NCBI GenBank assembly: GCA_007693745.1
Contig: REDA01000048.1
Span: 16,849-80,848, forward strand
Origin: Balneolaceae bacterium
Lineage (GTDB): Bacteria > Bacteroidota > Rhodothermia > Balneolales > Balneolaceae
Length of the DNA: 64,000 nucleotides
Reading direction: 5' to 3'
Both the position numbers and the translations under genes were made by a program. Below are positions 36,256 to 44,935 of the stretch, piece after piece; positions within the stretch are counted from its first letter, which is position 1; every line of letters begins with the position of its first letter. The notes below the pieces were generated by a model that did not search any database, was not told the DNA's origin, and saw only the letters and a program-made list of their open reading frames with translations.

Positions 36256-37329
36256 CTATTCACCAATTCCGTATAACTGTTGTGTGATGCAGTGAATGCT
36301 TCCCTGGCCCCATACAAGGTCACTGCACTCAATTCCAACAACATCCCGGTCGGGGAAAAAGGTCGAAAACAGATCCAGCGCATCAGTGTCAGTATCCGGA
36401 TCATACAGAGGTACAAGTACTACCCCATTGGCCAGGTAAAAATTGGCGTAACTTGCGGGTACATGTTCTGAACCGTCTGCAGTTGTGCCCTCAATTTTTG
36501 TGGAGGGCAGCGGCAGTGTCACAATATTGAGAGGGTTTCCGTCCAGATCCGTTGCCGATTGAAGAATCTCCAGATTTTCCTTCAGCGCTGCATAGTTGAT
36601 ATCATCAGGATCTTCGCAGATCATAGTCAGAACCGTATTTTTATTCAGAAACCTGGAAAGGTCATCAATGTGCCCGTCTGTATCATCACCTTCCAGACCA
36701 TTTTTCAGCCAGATGATTTTTTCCGCTCCAAGGTATTGCTGAAGCCTGCTGAATATCTCCTCCCGGGAGAGATGAGGGTTACGGTTTCTGTTCAGTAAAA
36801 CAGCTTCGGTGGTGAGAAACAGCCCCTCACCATTGGTATCTATGCTGCCTCCCTCAAGAATCATCTGCGGCCGGAATAACGGGAGATGATAAGCAGAAGC
36901 GATGAAAGCGGGTAAGGCATTATCTGCATCATAGGGAGGGTATTTTCCGCCCCAGGCATTATACTCCCAATCGGTTACTGCATAGCTAATTTCCCCGTTC
37001 TGTTCACGCCTGATAAAAATAGGGCCACAATCTCTTGCCCAGACATCATTCAGCGGGATGTCAAAAATCCGGATTTCATCCGGATCAATGTCTTTTGTAC
37101 GAAGCAGTCCAACAACTTCGGACCGGGGTACGTCCGGGGACTTGAACAGTAATATGGGTTCATATCGATGCAGGGCTTCTATGAGATTAAGATAGACTTC
37201 ACGAACCTTGGCAAGTCGCACGCCCGGCCAGGAATGACGGTTTGAGGGCCAGTGCAACTGAGTCGCTGAATGCATTTCCCACTCAGCAGGCATCCTGAAG
37301 CCCAAATCATAGGGTTTCTGCTCTGTCAT
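36256..37329 (-). CDS. aguA: Agmatine deiminase family protein (Porphyromonas-type peptidylarginine deiminase fold)
   Basis: A 357-residue guanidino-group hydrolase that probably converts agmatine to N-carbamoylputrescine and ammonia. Conserved stretches: FRMPAEWEMHSATQLHWP, VWARDCGPIFI, LEGGSIDTNGEG, LEGDDTDGHIDDLSRFL, PASYANFYLANGVVLVP, and the catalytic Cys in WGQGSIHCITQQ. Length is normal. No carbamoylputrescine amidase gene is near. It is encoded alone on the minus strand, converging with ftsE (154 bp between) and divergent from tdk. Confidence 0.92.
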   Translation of the reverse strand: MTEQKPYDLGFRMPAEWEMHSATQLHWPSNRHSWPGVRLAKVREVYLNLIEALHRYEPILLFKSPDVPRSEVVGLLRTKDIDPDEIRIFDIPLNDVWARDCGPIFIRREQNGEISYAVTDWEYNAWGGKYPPYDADNALPAFIASAYHLPLFRPQMILEGGSIDTNGEGLFLTTEAVLLNRNRNPHLSREEIFSRLQQYLGAEKIIWLKNGLEGDDTDGHIDDLSRFLNKNTVLTMICEDPDDINYAALKENLEILQSATDLDGNPLNIVTLPLPSTKIEGTTADGSEHVPASYANFYLANGVVLVPLYDPDTDTDALDLFSTFFPDRDVVGIECSDLVWGQGSIHCITQQLYGIGE

Positions 37330-37501
37330 AGGTAAAGAGTTTATATCATTTTTAAAAAAATAAAGATAAATAAATTTCCAGATTGGTTGACCACTCTGGT
37401 TTAAATCAGATCATTTCGGTTCATCCCTGAAAAAGCTTCTTTATGTTTACAGCTTCGTGAGATATATTCTTAGCTTCCGGGATAAATCACATTTTAAACT
37501 G

Positions 37502-38140
37502 ATGATTCACGAACCTTCACTGTTTCCCAACACCGCTGGCTGGATAGAAGTCATTTGTGGCGGAATGTTCAGCGGCAAGACCGAAGAACTGATTCGAAGA
37601 GCCAAAAGAGCGCACATTGCCGGCCAGGAAATCATTATCGTGAAACCCTCTCTCGATAACAGATACAGTGAATCAGACGTTGTTTCACACAATGAAACCG
37701 CTATGCCCGGCTTAACGGTGGATACTGCAGATCAGATCATCCTGCTGACCTCTTCGGCCAAAGTAGTTTGTATTGACGAGGCGCAGTTTTTTGATGAACG
37801 AATCGTGGAAGTAGCCAACCAGCTTGCCAATGAAGGAAAACGTGTGATTATTGCAGGGCTCGACATGGACTATCTGGGCCGTCCATTCGGACCCATGCCC
37901 CTGCTGCTGGCAATTGCAGAGCATGTAACCAAATTACATGCGATTTGTGCTGAAAGTGGAATGCCAGCCAATTTTTCACAGCGCATAACCCCGGCTGAAG
38001 AGCAGATTCTGGTGGGTGAAAAAGAAGCTTACGAACCCAGGGCAAGACACTGCTTTCGTCCTCCACTCGATCAAAAACGTGGGAAACCCATTCGTCCGCT
38101 AACCTGGAACAACTCAAAACAATCAATTAACAGAGACTAA
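37502..38140 (+). CDS. tdk: Thymidine kinase (type II)
   Basis: A 212-residue enzyme phosphorylating thymidine with ATP. The P-loop is CGGMFSGKTEELIRRAKRA and the DEAQFF motif carries the catalytic Asp-Glu pair. GLDMDYLGRPFGPMP and the lasso region before VGEKEAYEPRARHCF are also typical. Of the four zinc-binding Cys positions of the family, two read otherwise here (CAES instead of CxxC, and RARHC with Ala at the third), so the structural zinc may be absent. A GTG at 37457 would extend the N-terminus by 15 residues; the ATG at 37502 fits homologues better. nupC follows four bases downstream. Confidence 0.93.
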   Translation: MIHEPSLFPNTAGWIEVICGGMFSGKTEELIRRAKRAHIAGQEIIIVKPSLDNRYSESDVVSHNETAMPGLTVDTADQIILLTSSAKVVCIDEAQFFDERIVEVANQLANEGKRVIIAGLDMDYLGRPFGPMPLLLAIAEHVTKLHAICAESGMPANFSQRITPAEEQILVGEKEAYEPRARHCFRPPLDQKRGKPIRPLTWNNSKQSINRD

Positions 38141-38144
38141 CACA

Positions 38145-39476
38145 ATGGAACTATTTCGGGGCATAATCGGGATGATTGCAATTATTGGAATTGCTCTTGC
38201 TTTCAGTAATAACAGGCGCATGGTAAACTGGAGGCTGGTGGGCACCGGGCTTGGAATTCAGTTCATTCTTGCCATTTTCATCCTCAAGGGAAATGATATG
38301 GCTTCCTTCTGGGGGCCACTGGGCTGGCCAAAGGCTTTTTTCAGCTGGGTCTCCAGCTTTTTTGTGGTTGTGCTCGATTTCACAACAGCCGGTGCCGAAT
38401 TTATTTTTGGAGACCTGGCTAAAAGTCCGGGTATGGAGGGAAGTATCGGTCACTTTTTTGCTTTTCAGGTATTGCCAACCATTGTCTTCTTTGCCTCTCT
38501 GACTGCTCTTTTGTATCACTACGGAATACTTCAAAAAGTTGTCGATTTTATGTCGAGAGGAATGCAGAAACTGATGGGGACATCAGGGGCTGAATCACTC
38601 TCTGTTGTGGCGAATATCTTTGTCGGACAAACTGAATCACCGCTCGTGATCAAACCCTATATTAACAACATGACCCGTTCTGAAATCCTCACGGTTATGA
38701 CAGGCGGAATGGCTACCATAGCAGGTGGTGTGATGGCTGCTTACGTTCAAATGCTCGGTAACGCCTATTCCATTGCGCAGGGAGTATCACTGGATGTGGG
38801 GCGGCTTATGTTTGCAGAACAGTTACTGGGCGCAAGCCTCATGGCTGCGCCTGCTGCTCTGGTTATCGCAAAAATCATCTATCCTGAGGTGGAAGAGCCC
38901 GTTACGAAAGGCAACGTGAAAATGAGTGTGGAAAAAACCGATGCCAACGGAATTGATGCCGCCGCCAGCGGAGCAGGCGTCGGACTCAAACTCGCAGCCA
39001 ATGTAGGTGCAATGCTGCTCGCATTTATCGCACTTCTTGCCATGGGGAATTACTTCCTTTTTGAGATTGGTGAGCTTACCGGACTGAACCGGGCATTTCC
39101 AAATTTTGAACTGACTATTGAGTCTCTTCTCGGCTGGATCATTGCACCCGTTGCTTTTATCGTTGGAGTGCCATGGCAGGATGCGGTGAATATGGGCTCT
39201 TTGCTGGGCACGAAGGTTGTGTTGAATGAATTTGTCGCCTATTTGCAGCTTGCAGATATGGTTGAACAGGGTTTACTCACCCCAAAAACGATTACCATGG
39301 CCACATTTGCCCTCTGTGGGTTTGCAAATTTCTCATCTATTGCAATTCAGATCGGAGGGATCGGAGGACTAGCCCCCTCTAAGAAATCTCAACTCGCAAG
39401 CTTCGGGCTTCTTGCTGTACTTGCAGGATCGCTTGCCAACTTAATGACTGCTACTATTGCAGGAATGCTATTTTAA
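38145..39476 (+). CDS. nupC: NupC-type concentrative nucleoside transporter
   Basis: A 443-residue inner-membrane symporter of the CNT family with about ten membrane segments. Motifs: RGIIGMIAIIGIALAFSNNRR at the start, GTSGAESLSVVANIFVGQTESPLVIKPYI (substrate-binding hairpin), TGGMATIAGGVMAAYV, GTKVVLNEFVAYLQL and CGFANFSSIAIQIGGIGGLAP. It imports nucleosides with H+ or Na+. The gene directly follows thymidine kinase, which would trap imported thymidine, so the pair forms a nucleoside-salvage unit. Confidence 0.94.
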   Translation: MELFRGIIGMIAIIGIALAFSNNRRMVNWRLVGTGLGIQFILAIFILKGNDMASFWGPLGWPKAFFSWVSSFFVVVLDFTTAGAEFIFGDLAKSPGMEGSIGHFFAFQVLPTIVFFASLTALLYHYGILQKVVDFMSRGMQKLMGTSGAESLSVVANIFVGQTESPLVIKPYINNMTRSEILTVMTGGMATIAGGVMAAYVQMLGNAYSIAQGVSLDVGRLMFAEQLLGASLMAAPAALVIAKIIYPEVEEPVTKGNVKMSVEKTDANGIDAAASGAGVGLKLAANVGAMLLAFIALLAMGNYFLFEIGELTGLNRAFPNFELTIESLLGWIIAPVAFIVGVPWQDAVNMGSLLGTKVVLNEFVAYLQLADMVEQGLLTPKTITMATFALCGFANFSSIAIQIGGIGGLAPSKKSQLASFGLLAVLAGSLANLMTATIAGMLF

Positions 39477-39491
39477 TTCATCCGGGACTTT

Positions 39492-40391
39492 ATGGTGTAT
39501 TCTATGATTCAACGATCAGCAATCTCTGTCACACTGTCTGTTTTCCTTCTCTTTTTGATTTATTCCTGTTCCGGACCGGTGAAAGATGATTCTCAGACTG
39601 TGATAGCAAGTATTGGGAACTCACAGCTCACTTTGGAACAGGCTTTTACAGAGATTCCCGAATTTATTCTCCGGGAAGATACTCTCACCGCTTTACAAAT
39701 GTTTATGAATCAGTGGATTGAGAGAGAAGTGGCAGCTGAACATGCCAGAAGAACAGGGATTCACAGAACCTCTGGATTCAGGGACCGGGTTTATCAGCTG
39801 GAGCGGGAACTTATGGTTCAGTTCCTCAAGGAAATCATTCTTTCGAATAATAAAAATGAAATCAGTGTAAGTGTGGAAGAGGCTCAGAACTACTACATGA
39901 CTTACAGGGATCAGTTCACTTTCGATGAACCCTACCTGCGGTTCAGGCTGATCTCAGCAAAAACCAGAACAGAAGCTGAAAATGCCAACAGAGAACTTAT
40001 TTCAGGTCAGGAGTGGGAGGAGATTCTGAATCGTTACAGCGTGAATCCGGACCTTCAGTTACAACATTCCATGCAGTTCTGGCCCTACTCTTTGGCAGCA
40101 TCTGAGATCCCTCCACTTCAACAGAATCTTAGAACGATGGGGATTACGGAACGCTCACCTGTTATTTATCACGACGGACTTTTCCACCTTGCCCAGGTGA
40201 TGGAGATACGAACAGAGGGTGAATATCCCGATCTTGAATGGCTGATCCCACAGATTCAGGAATGGCTGAGCCTGGAGAAATCGAGAAGAATTATAAATGC
40301 TTATTTACGAAATCTGTATCTTCAGGCCGAAGTAAATAATGAAATAGACCGCTTATCCGTTACCGAAATTGAAAATCTCATATCGAAATAA
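39492..40391 (+). CDS. PpiC/SurA-like lipoprotein chaperone
   Basis: A 299-residue protein with a lipoprotein signal (SVFLLFLIYSC). It has a SurA-N-like helical part (QTVIASIGNSQLTLEQAF, then FMNQWIEREVAAEHARR) and a degenerate parvulin-like region (YLRFRLISAKTRTEAENANRELISGQEWEEIL). Parvulin active-site residues are not obvious, so it may be a non-catalytic periplasmic chaperone. It precedes the SurA-like gene by nine bp and may have arisen from it by duplication. Initiation may be at the second Met (MIQRS). Confident as an envelope chaperone-type protein, less so about activity. Confidence 0.78.
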   Translation: MVYSMIQRSAISVTLSVFLLFLIYSCSGPVKDDSQTVIASIGNSQLTLEQAFTEIPEFILREDTLTALQMFMNQWIEREVAAEHARRTGIHRTSGFRDRVYQLERELMVQFLKEIILSNNKNEISVSVEEAQNYYMTYRDQFTFDEPYLRFRLISAKTRTEAENANRELISGQEWEEILNRYSVNPDLQLQHSMQFWPYSLAASEIPPLQQNLRTMGITERSPVIYHDGLFHLAQVMEIRTEGEYPDLEWLIPQIQEWLSLEKSRRIINAYLRNLYLQAEVNNEIDRLSVTEIENLISK

Positions 40392-40400
40392 AAAAAATTG

Positions 40401-41795
40401 ATGTTTTTGAAAAAATTTCTGCTCTTCACCTTACTCGTTCTACAGGGCTCAGCTGCACTGCTTTATGCTCAGGCACAAATGCGTACAACAGACAGAATCA
40501 TCGCGATCGTCAATGACCGGATTATTCTCAAGTCGGACGTTGATGGCGAAGTGCTGAACTTTCTAAGGCAAACGGAACTGGATGGAAGCAACATTGAGTT
40601 CTCAGAAGACCTGTGGTACAGCGCCCTGCAGAGCATGGTTGATAATTATGTTCTCCTTGAAAAAGCTGTTATCGATTCTGTTGTGGTGAGTGATGATCTG
40701 GTAAACCGCAATATGGATCAGAGAATCAACCAGTTGATCAGACAGGCAGGAAGTGAAAGAGCGCTTGAGGAAGCCTTTGGTCAGAGTCTGATTCAGATAC
40801 GAGCTGATTTCAGGGAACAGTTCAGAGAACAGATGATCGCTCAGCAGGTCCAGCAAATAAAGATGAACAGCATCTCCATCACCCGGCCTGAGGTTGAGGA
40901 ATTTTTTAATCAGATTCCCGAAGAATCTATACCTCTGATTCCTGAACAGATCTCTCTGTCTCAGATTGTGATTATCCCCCCACCTCTTGAAGATGCCCGC
41001 AGTGACGCCAGAGGCAGAGCTGCGGCACTGCGTGATTCCGTGACCACCTACGGGAAGAATTTTGAAGAGATGGCCCGTCTTTACAGCGAAGATGTATCCG
41101 CCCCCCGAGGCGGGCTTCTTCCAATGATGCCTCTTGACGATCTGGTAGCAACCTATTCGGCGGCCGCAGCCGCACTTGAACCCGGCGCAATCTCTGAGGT
41201 GGTCGAAACAAGGTTTGGATTCCATGTAATTCGGCTCAATGAAAGAAGAGGCGACAATATCGAAACAAATCATATTCTGATTAGGGTAGATGAATCGCTT
41301 ATCGATGAAGAGTATGCAATCAATAAACTCATTGCGATTCGTGACAGTGTCCTCGTGCACGGTAAATCATTCGCCGACATGGCTCGCCTCCATTCAGAAG
41401 ATGAGGACAGCAAACCATTTGGCGGTCGAATTCTCAATCCGAGAACGGGGAGCAGAATTCTTCAGCTCGATCAGCTTGAGCCGGCTCTCTACCGTATTGC
41501 CCTTCTGCTGGATGAACCCGGACAAATTTCTGAACCCAGAGCCTACAACCCAACCAGAAATGACGTGAACCGGGCCTTTCGCATAGTACGTCTCGACAGA
41601 CATATTCCTGAGCACATGGCGAATCTTAAGGATGATTACGATCAGATCCGGGAGTTTGCACTGCAACAAAAAATTGGAATCGAAATGAGCCGGTGGATCG
41701 AAGAGCTCAGAGAGGAAATTTACGTGGAATTTATGATCGAAATCCCCGAATCATTCGCATCCGGTCAGGAAGATGACTTCAATGTATTACCCTGA
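40401..41795 (+). CDS. surA: SurA-like periplasmic peptidyl-prolyl isomerase
   Basis: A 464-residue periplasmic protein with a signal peptide (FLLFTLLVLQGSAALLYAQA). The SurA N-terminal chaperone domain (DRIIAIVNDRIILKSDVD) is followed by two parvulin (PpiC) domains, about 170-275 (PEQISLSQIVI, FEEMARLYSEDVSAPRGGLLP, VVETRFGFHVIRLNERR) and 280-385 (TNHILIRVDE, FADMARLHSEDEDSKPFGG). SurA helps outer-membrane proteins fold. A TTG three bases upstream also opens the frame, but the ATG is preferred. It sits in a plus-strand run with the other PpiC-like gene and moxR. Confidence 0.92.
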   Translation: MFLKKFLLFTLLVLQGSAALLYAQAQMRTTDRIIAIVNDRIILKSDVDGEVLNFLRQTELDGSNIEFSEDLWYSALQSMVDNYVLLEKAVIDSVVVSDDLVNRNMDQRINQLIRQAGSERALEEAFGQSLIQIRADFREQFREQMIAQQVQQIKMNSISITRPEVEEFFNQIPEESIPLIPEQISLSQIVIIPPPLEDARSDARGRAAALRDSVTTYGKNFEEMARLYSEDVSAPRGGLLPMMPLDDLVATYSAAAAALEPGAISEVVETRFGFHVIRLNERRGDNIETNHILIRVDESLIDEEYAINKLIAIRDSVLVHGKSFADMARLHSEDEDSKPFGGRILNPRTGSRILQLDQLEPALYRIALLLDEPGQISEPRAYNPTRNDVNRAFRIVRLDRHIPEHMANLKDDYDQIREFALQQKIGIEMSRWIEELREEIYVEFMIEIPESFASGQEDDFNVLP

Positions 41796-41800
41796 GTCTG

Positions 41801-42811
41801 ATGACAGATCCAATACCTACAGATCCCATACCTGCAGATCCGAAAGAAGCGGCTGCTTTTTTCAGCAGTTCATACAACAGCATCAAACAGGAAATATCCA
41901 AAATCGTTGTGGGGCAGCATGAGGTAATTGACCAGCTTTTACTTTCACTTTTTTCCAGGGGTCACTGTGTACTTGTAGGAGTTCCGGGTCTGGCTAAAAC
42001 CCTGCTGATTCAAACGCTCGCACGTACTTTGAATCTCACTTTCAGCAGGATCCAGTTCACGCCAGACCTTATGCCGGGTGATATCACCGGCACTGAAGTG
42101 ATCGAAGATGACAAGCAGACCGGCAGGAAAAGTTTCAAATTTATAAAAGGGCCGATCTTTGCCAATATCGTTCTTGCGGATGAAATTAACAGAACCCCGC
42201 CCAAAACCCAGGCCGCTCTTCTCGAAGGAATGCAGGAGTACAATGTGACAGCCAGCGGGCAGACCTTTAAACTTGAAGAGCCTTTCTTCGTACTCGCTAC
42301 TCAAAACCCCATCGAGCAGGAAGGAACCTACCCCCTGCCGGAGGCACAGCTCGACAGATTCATGTACAGTATCTGGCTGGATTATCCGGGGCTTGAGGAT
42401 GAAAAAGAGATTGTGAGACAGACAACATCTCCAAGAAGCGTGGAAATCAAATCCATTTTGGAAAAACATCAGATTATGTCCATTCAAAAAATGATTCGAG
42501 ATGTACCCGTTCCTGAAAATGTTCTGCATGCATCCGTAAAACTGATTCAGCAAACCCGGCCCAATACTCCTGAATCAAGCGATTATATTGATAAATACCT
42601 CAGTTGGGGAGCCGGGCCAAGAGCTTCACAATACCTGATACTTGGAGCCAAAACCAGAGCTCTGTCCCAGGGCCGCTACAATGTAGAGCTCGAAGATATC
42701 AAAACACTTGCAGTACCCGTACTCAGACACAGAATCGTGGCAAACTACGCTGCCGAAGCAGAAGGGCTAAAAACAGAAGATATTATCCGAAATCTACTCA
42801 GCAACATTTAA
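41801..42811 (+). CDS. MoxR-family AAA+ ATPase
   Basis: A 336-residue AAA+ ATPase: Walker A GVPGLAKTLLIQ, FTPDLMPGDITGTEV, Walker B IVLADEINRTPPKTQAALLEGMQE, sensor region FFVLATQNPIEQEGTYPLPEAQLDRF. MoxR proteins act as chaperones for VWA-domain partners. The next gene does encode a VWA membrane protein (13 bp downstream), although the DUF58 gene often found between them is absent. The N-terminus has a short tandem repeat (DPIPTDPIPADP) from a 15-bp DNA duplication. The start overlaps no other gene and lies five bases after surA. Confidence 0.93.
   Translation: MTDPIPTDPIPADPKEAAAFFSSSYNSIKQEISKIVVGQHEVIDQLLLSLFSRGHCVLVGVPGLAKTLLIQTLARTLNLTFSRIQFTPDLMPGDITGTEVIEDDKQTGRKSFKFIKGPIFANIVLADEINRTPPKTQAALLEGMQEYNVTASGQTFKLEEPFFVLATQNPIEQEGTYPLPEAQLDRFMYSIWLDYPGLEDEKEIVRQTTSPRSVEIKSILEKHQIMSIQKMIRDVPVPENVLHASVKLIQQTRPNTPESSDYIDKYLSWGAGPRASQYLILGAKTRALSQGRYNVELEDIKTLAVPVLRHRIVANYAAEAEGLKTEDIIRNLLSNI
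41807..41836 (+). repeat. 15-bp tandem duplication at the start of the moxR-type gene
   Basis: Two units, GATCCAATACCTACA and GATCCCATACCTGCA, differ at two bases and encode DPIPT-DPIPA. A further partial GATCC follows. The repeat keeps the reading frame and only lengthens a disordered N-terminal tail. Confidence 0.6.
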
Positions 42812-42823
42812 CCGGCCAATTGG

Positions 42824-44935
42824 ATGACTCGGCTTTTATTCTATGGATTCAGTCCGGTTCTTCCTGTCGTACTGATCCTCTTTTTGCTGATCACAGGTCT
42901 TTTTTCTGCATGGTGGAGCTACCGCGATAATATCAAAGAAGAACGTAATTTCGGATTTATCGTACTACTTCTCCTGAGGTCCCTGACGTTTCTTTCTCTT
43001 GCACTTCTTCTGTTTAATCCATATCTCATTGTGGAAGACAAAGAGAATTTACTCCCACAGGTATCCTTCTACATCGACAATAGCCAAAGCATGACTATTG
43101 AAAGGGGTAACTATAAGGGAGAGAGTGAGTACAGTGAGATTATCGGGAATATTTTTAGCATCACGCAGGATCAGTTCACACTCCGCCCCTATATATTTGA
43201 TGAGTCTGTCAGAGACACAGTGCCCGATTTTTCAGGAAATGCTACAAATCTGAATCTCGTGATGGAACACATCAGGGAGCATTCATCCGGTCTGGCTGCC
43301 GTAATTTTACTTACTGACGGGATTCCCACGATTGGTCGCAATCCGCTCTTTACTGCTCAACATCTTTCTGTGCCTGCTGTGGTATTTGCCGCCGGAGACA
43401 CCACAGATGTAAAAGATATTGCACTGACCGATGTCACCTATAATCCTCTCTCTTATATAAACACACGGCAGACCGTTTCTGTTGAGATTCTCCATGAGGG
43501 CTTTTCTGAACAGACGGCAACACTCAATCTCATTCAGAATGGTGAAATCAGAGAAAGCAGACAGCTCGACTTCACTACTGAACGCGGCAGTATCATGCAG
43601 CAGTTTTTTCTCGAATTCGAAGATCCGGGTTTTTATGAGTTTGAATTTAACATTCCTGCACTTGAAGGGGAATTAACTGAATTGAATAACTCTTCCGCTT
43701 TCACTATCGAAGTACTCGATAATAAAACCAAGATCCATTCTGTTGCTTTTGAAGTACATCCCGATGTCAGTACAATCAGAAGGATCATCTCTTCCGACAT
43801 TCAAAATGAGCTTATTGTCACAAATTATTTGTCCGACAGTCAAATTACAGGTCCAAACCCACTGACCGGTTCCGTGGATCCGGATTTATTAATTCTGCAC
43901 GGACTTCCCGAACAGAACAGCGAAATCAGTGAATGGATTTTCACCAGAGAGATCCCGATACTCTATTTTTCATTGCCTCTCTCCTTTTATCGCCAGGAGA
44001 ACCGGCAGCTGAGTAATTTATTGGGGTATTTTTCAGATTCTGTTCGCAATCCCTCTTTTTTTGAAATTGAAAGGAATTCGGTTTCAGAATCCCATCCGGT
44101 TCTTGAAAACCTTGAACTGCCTGCACGCTTCCCCCGCCTGAATGGTTTTTCCGCAAACTATCGTCTCTCACCGCTATCTGTTCCATTGATGAACCTGACA
44201 GCAGAGAGAGTGCAAACAGAACAGGCAGTCTTGATCCTGAATGAAACACCAAACCACAAATCAGCCTCTGTAACCACGTACGGATGGAACAGGTATGCCA
44301 GGGATAGTGATCCCGTAACAAGGACCTTCTTCACACAGCTGTTGACCAACCTTGTTTCATGGACAGCCGCACCTTCGGATGACAGAAATCTGATCCTTAC
44401 CCCACAGCGTGATCATTTCGCCGAGACTGATAATGTACTCATCAGGGCTGCTCTGTTTAATGATCTTGCCGAACCGGAGGAGGACGCTTTGATTCAAATC
44501 AGGGTTTTCCAGGGGGAGGAGTCAGATCCGGTACAGCAGTACAGAATGAGCCACCTCAGGGATGAATTCTACGAAGTCTCATTGGGTACTTTTCCACAGG
44601 GTATCTACCGTATTGTCGCAGAAGCCCTGAAAAATGATCGGGTGACAGCGACGGAAGAAAGCAGATTCCATGTTGCATCCTCCAACTCTGAATTCATCAA
44701 TACCCGAAGAAATGATGAATTAATGAGGCAGATTGCTGAAATGACCGACGGAATCTTTATTTCAGATGGAACTTTGGATGAAATGATTGGTTTTTTGGAG
44801 ACCGTAACTGCCAACTACTCTTCTGAAGTGTCACGTTACTACTCTCATCTCCATCGTAATCTGATCTGGTTTTTTATAGTACTACTCCTGTTGAGTGCAG
44901 AATGGTTCATCAGAAAGAGGATGTCACTGCAGTGA
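42824..44935 (+). CDS. Large VWA-domain membrane protein
   Basis: A 703-residue protein. Two N-terminal transmembrane segments (FSPVLPVVLILFLLITGLFSAWW; FIVLLLLRSLTFLSLALLLF) precede a von Willebrand A-like domain with a metal-site motif DNSQSM at about 88-93 and the VILLTDGIPT strand. Long extracytoplasmic beta-rich and possibly glutamine-amidotransferase-like regions follow (LLILHGLPEQNSEIS). One C-terminal helix (LIWFFIVLLLLSAEWFIRKR) closes the protein. It is paired with the MoxR ATPase gene 13 bp upstream, its probable partner. Function is not known; envelope stress or maturation roles are suggested for such pairs. Its stop codon abuts the stop codon of the next, convergent gene. Confidence 0.82.
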   Translation: MTRLLFYGFSPVLPVVLILFLLITGLFSAWWSYRDNIKEERNFGFIVLLLLRSLTFLSLALLLFNPYLIVEDKENLLPQVSFYIDNSQSMTIERGNYKGESEYSEIIGNIFSITQDQFTLRPYIFDESVRDTVPDFSGNATNLNLVMEHIREHSSGLAAVILLTDGIPTIGRNPLFTAQHLSVPAVVFAAGDTTDVKDIALTDVTYNPLSYINTRQTVSVEILHEGFSEQTATLNLIQNGEIRESRQLDFTTERGSIMQQFFLEFEDPGFYEFEFNIPALEGELTELNNSSAFTIEVLDNKTKIHSVAFEVHPDVSTIRRIISSDIQNELIVTNYLSDSQITGPNPLTGSVDPDLLILHGLPEQNSEISEWIFTREIPILYFSLPLSFYRQENRQLSNLLGYFSDSVRNPSFFEIERNSVSESHPVLENLELPARFPRLNGFSANYRLSPLSVPLMNLTAERVQTEQAVLILNETPNHKSASVTTYGWNRYARDSDPVTRTFFTQLLTNLVSWTAAPSDDRNLILTPQRDHFAETDNVLIRAALFNDLAEPEEDALIQIRVFQGEESDPVQQYRMSHLRDEFYEVSLGTFPQGIYRIVAEALKNDRVTATEESRFHVASSNSEFINTRRNDELMRQIAEMTDGIFISDGTLDEMIGFLETVTANYSSEVSRYYSHLHRNLIWFFIVLLLLSAEWFIRKRMSLQ

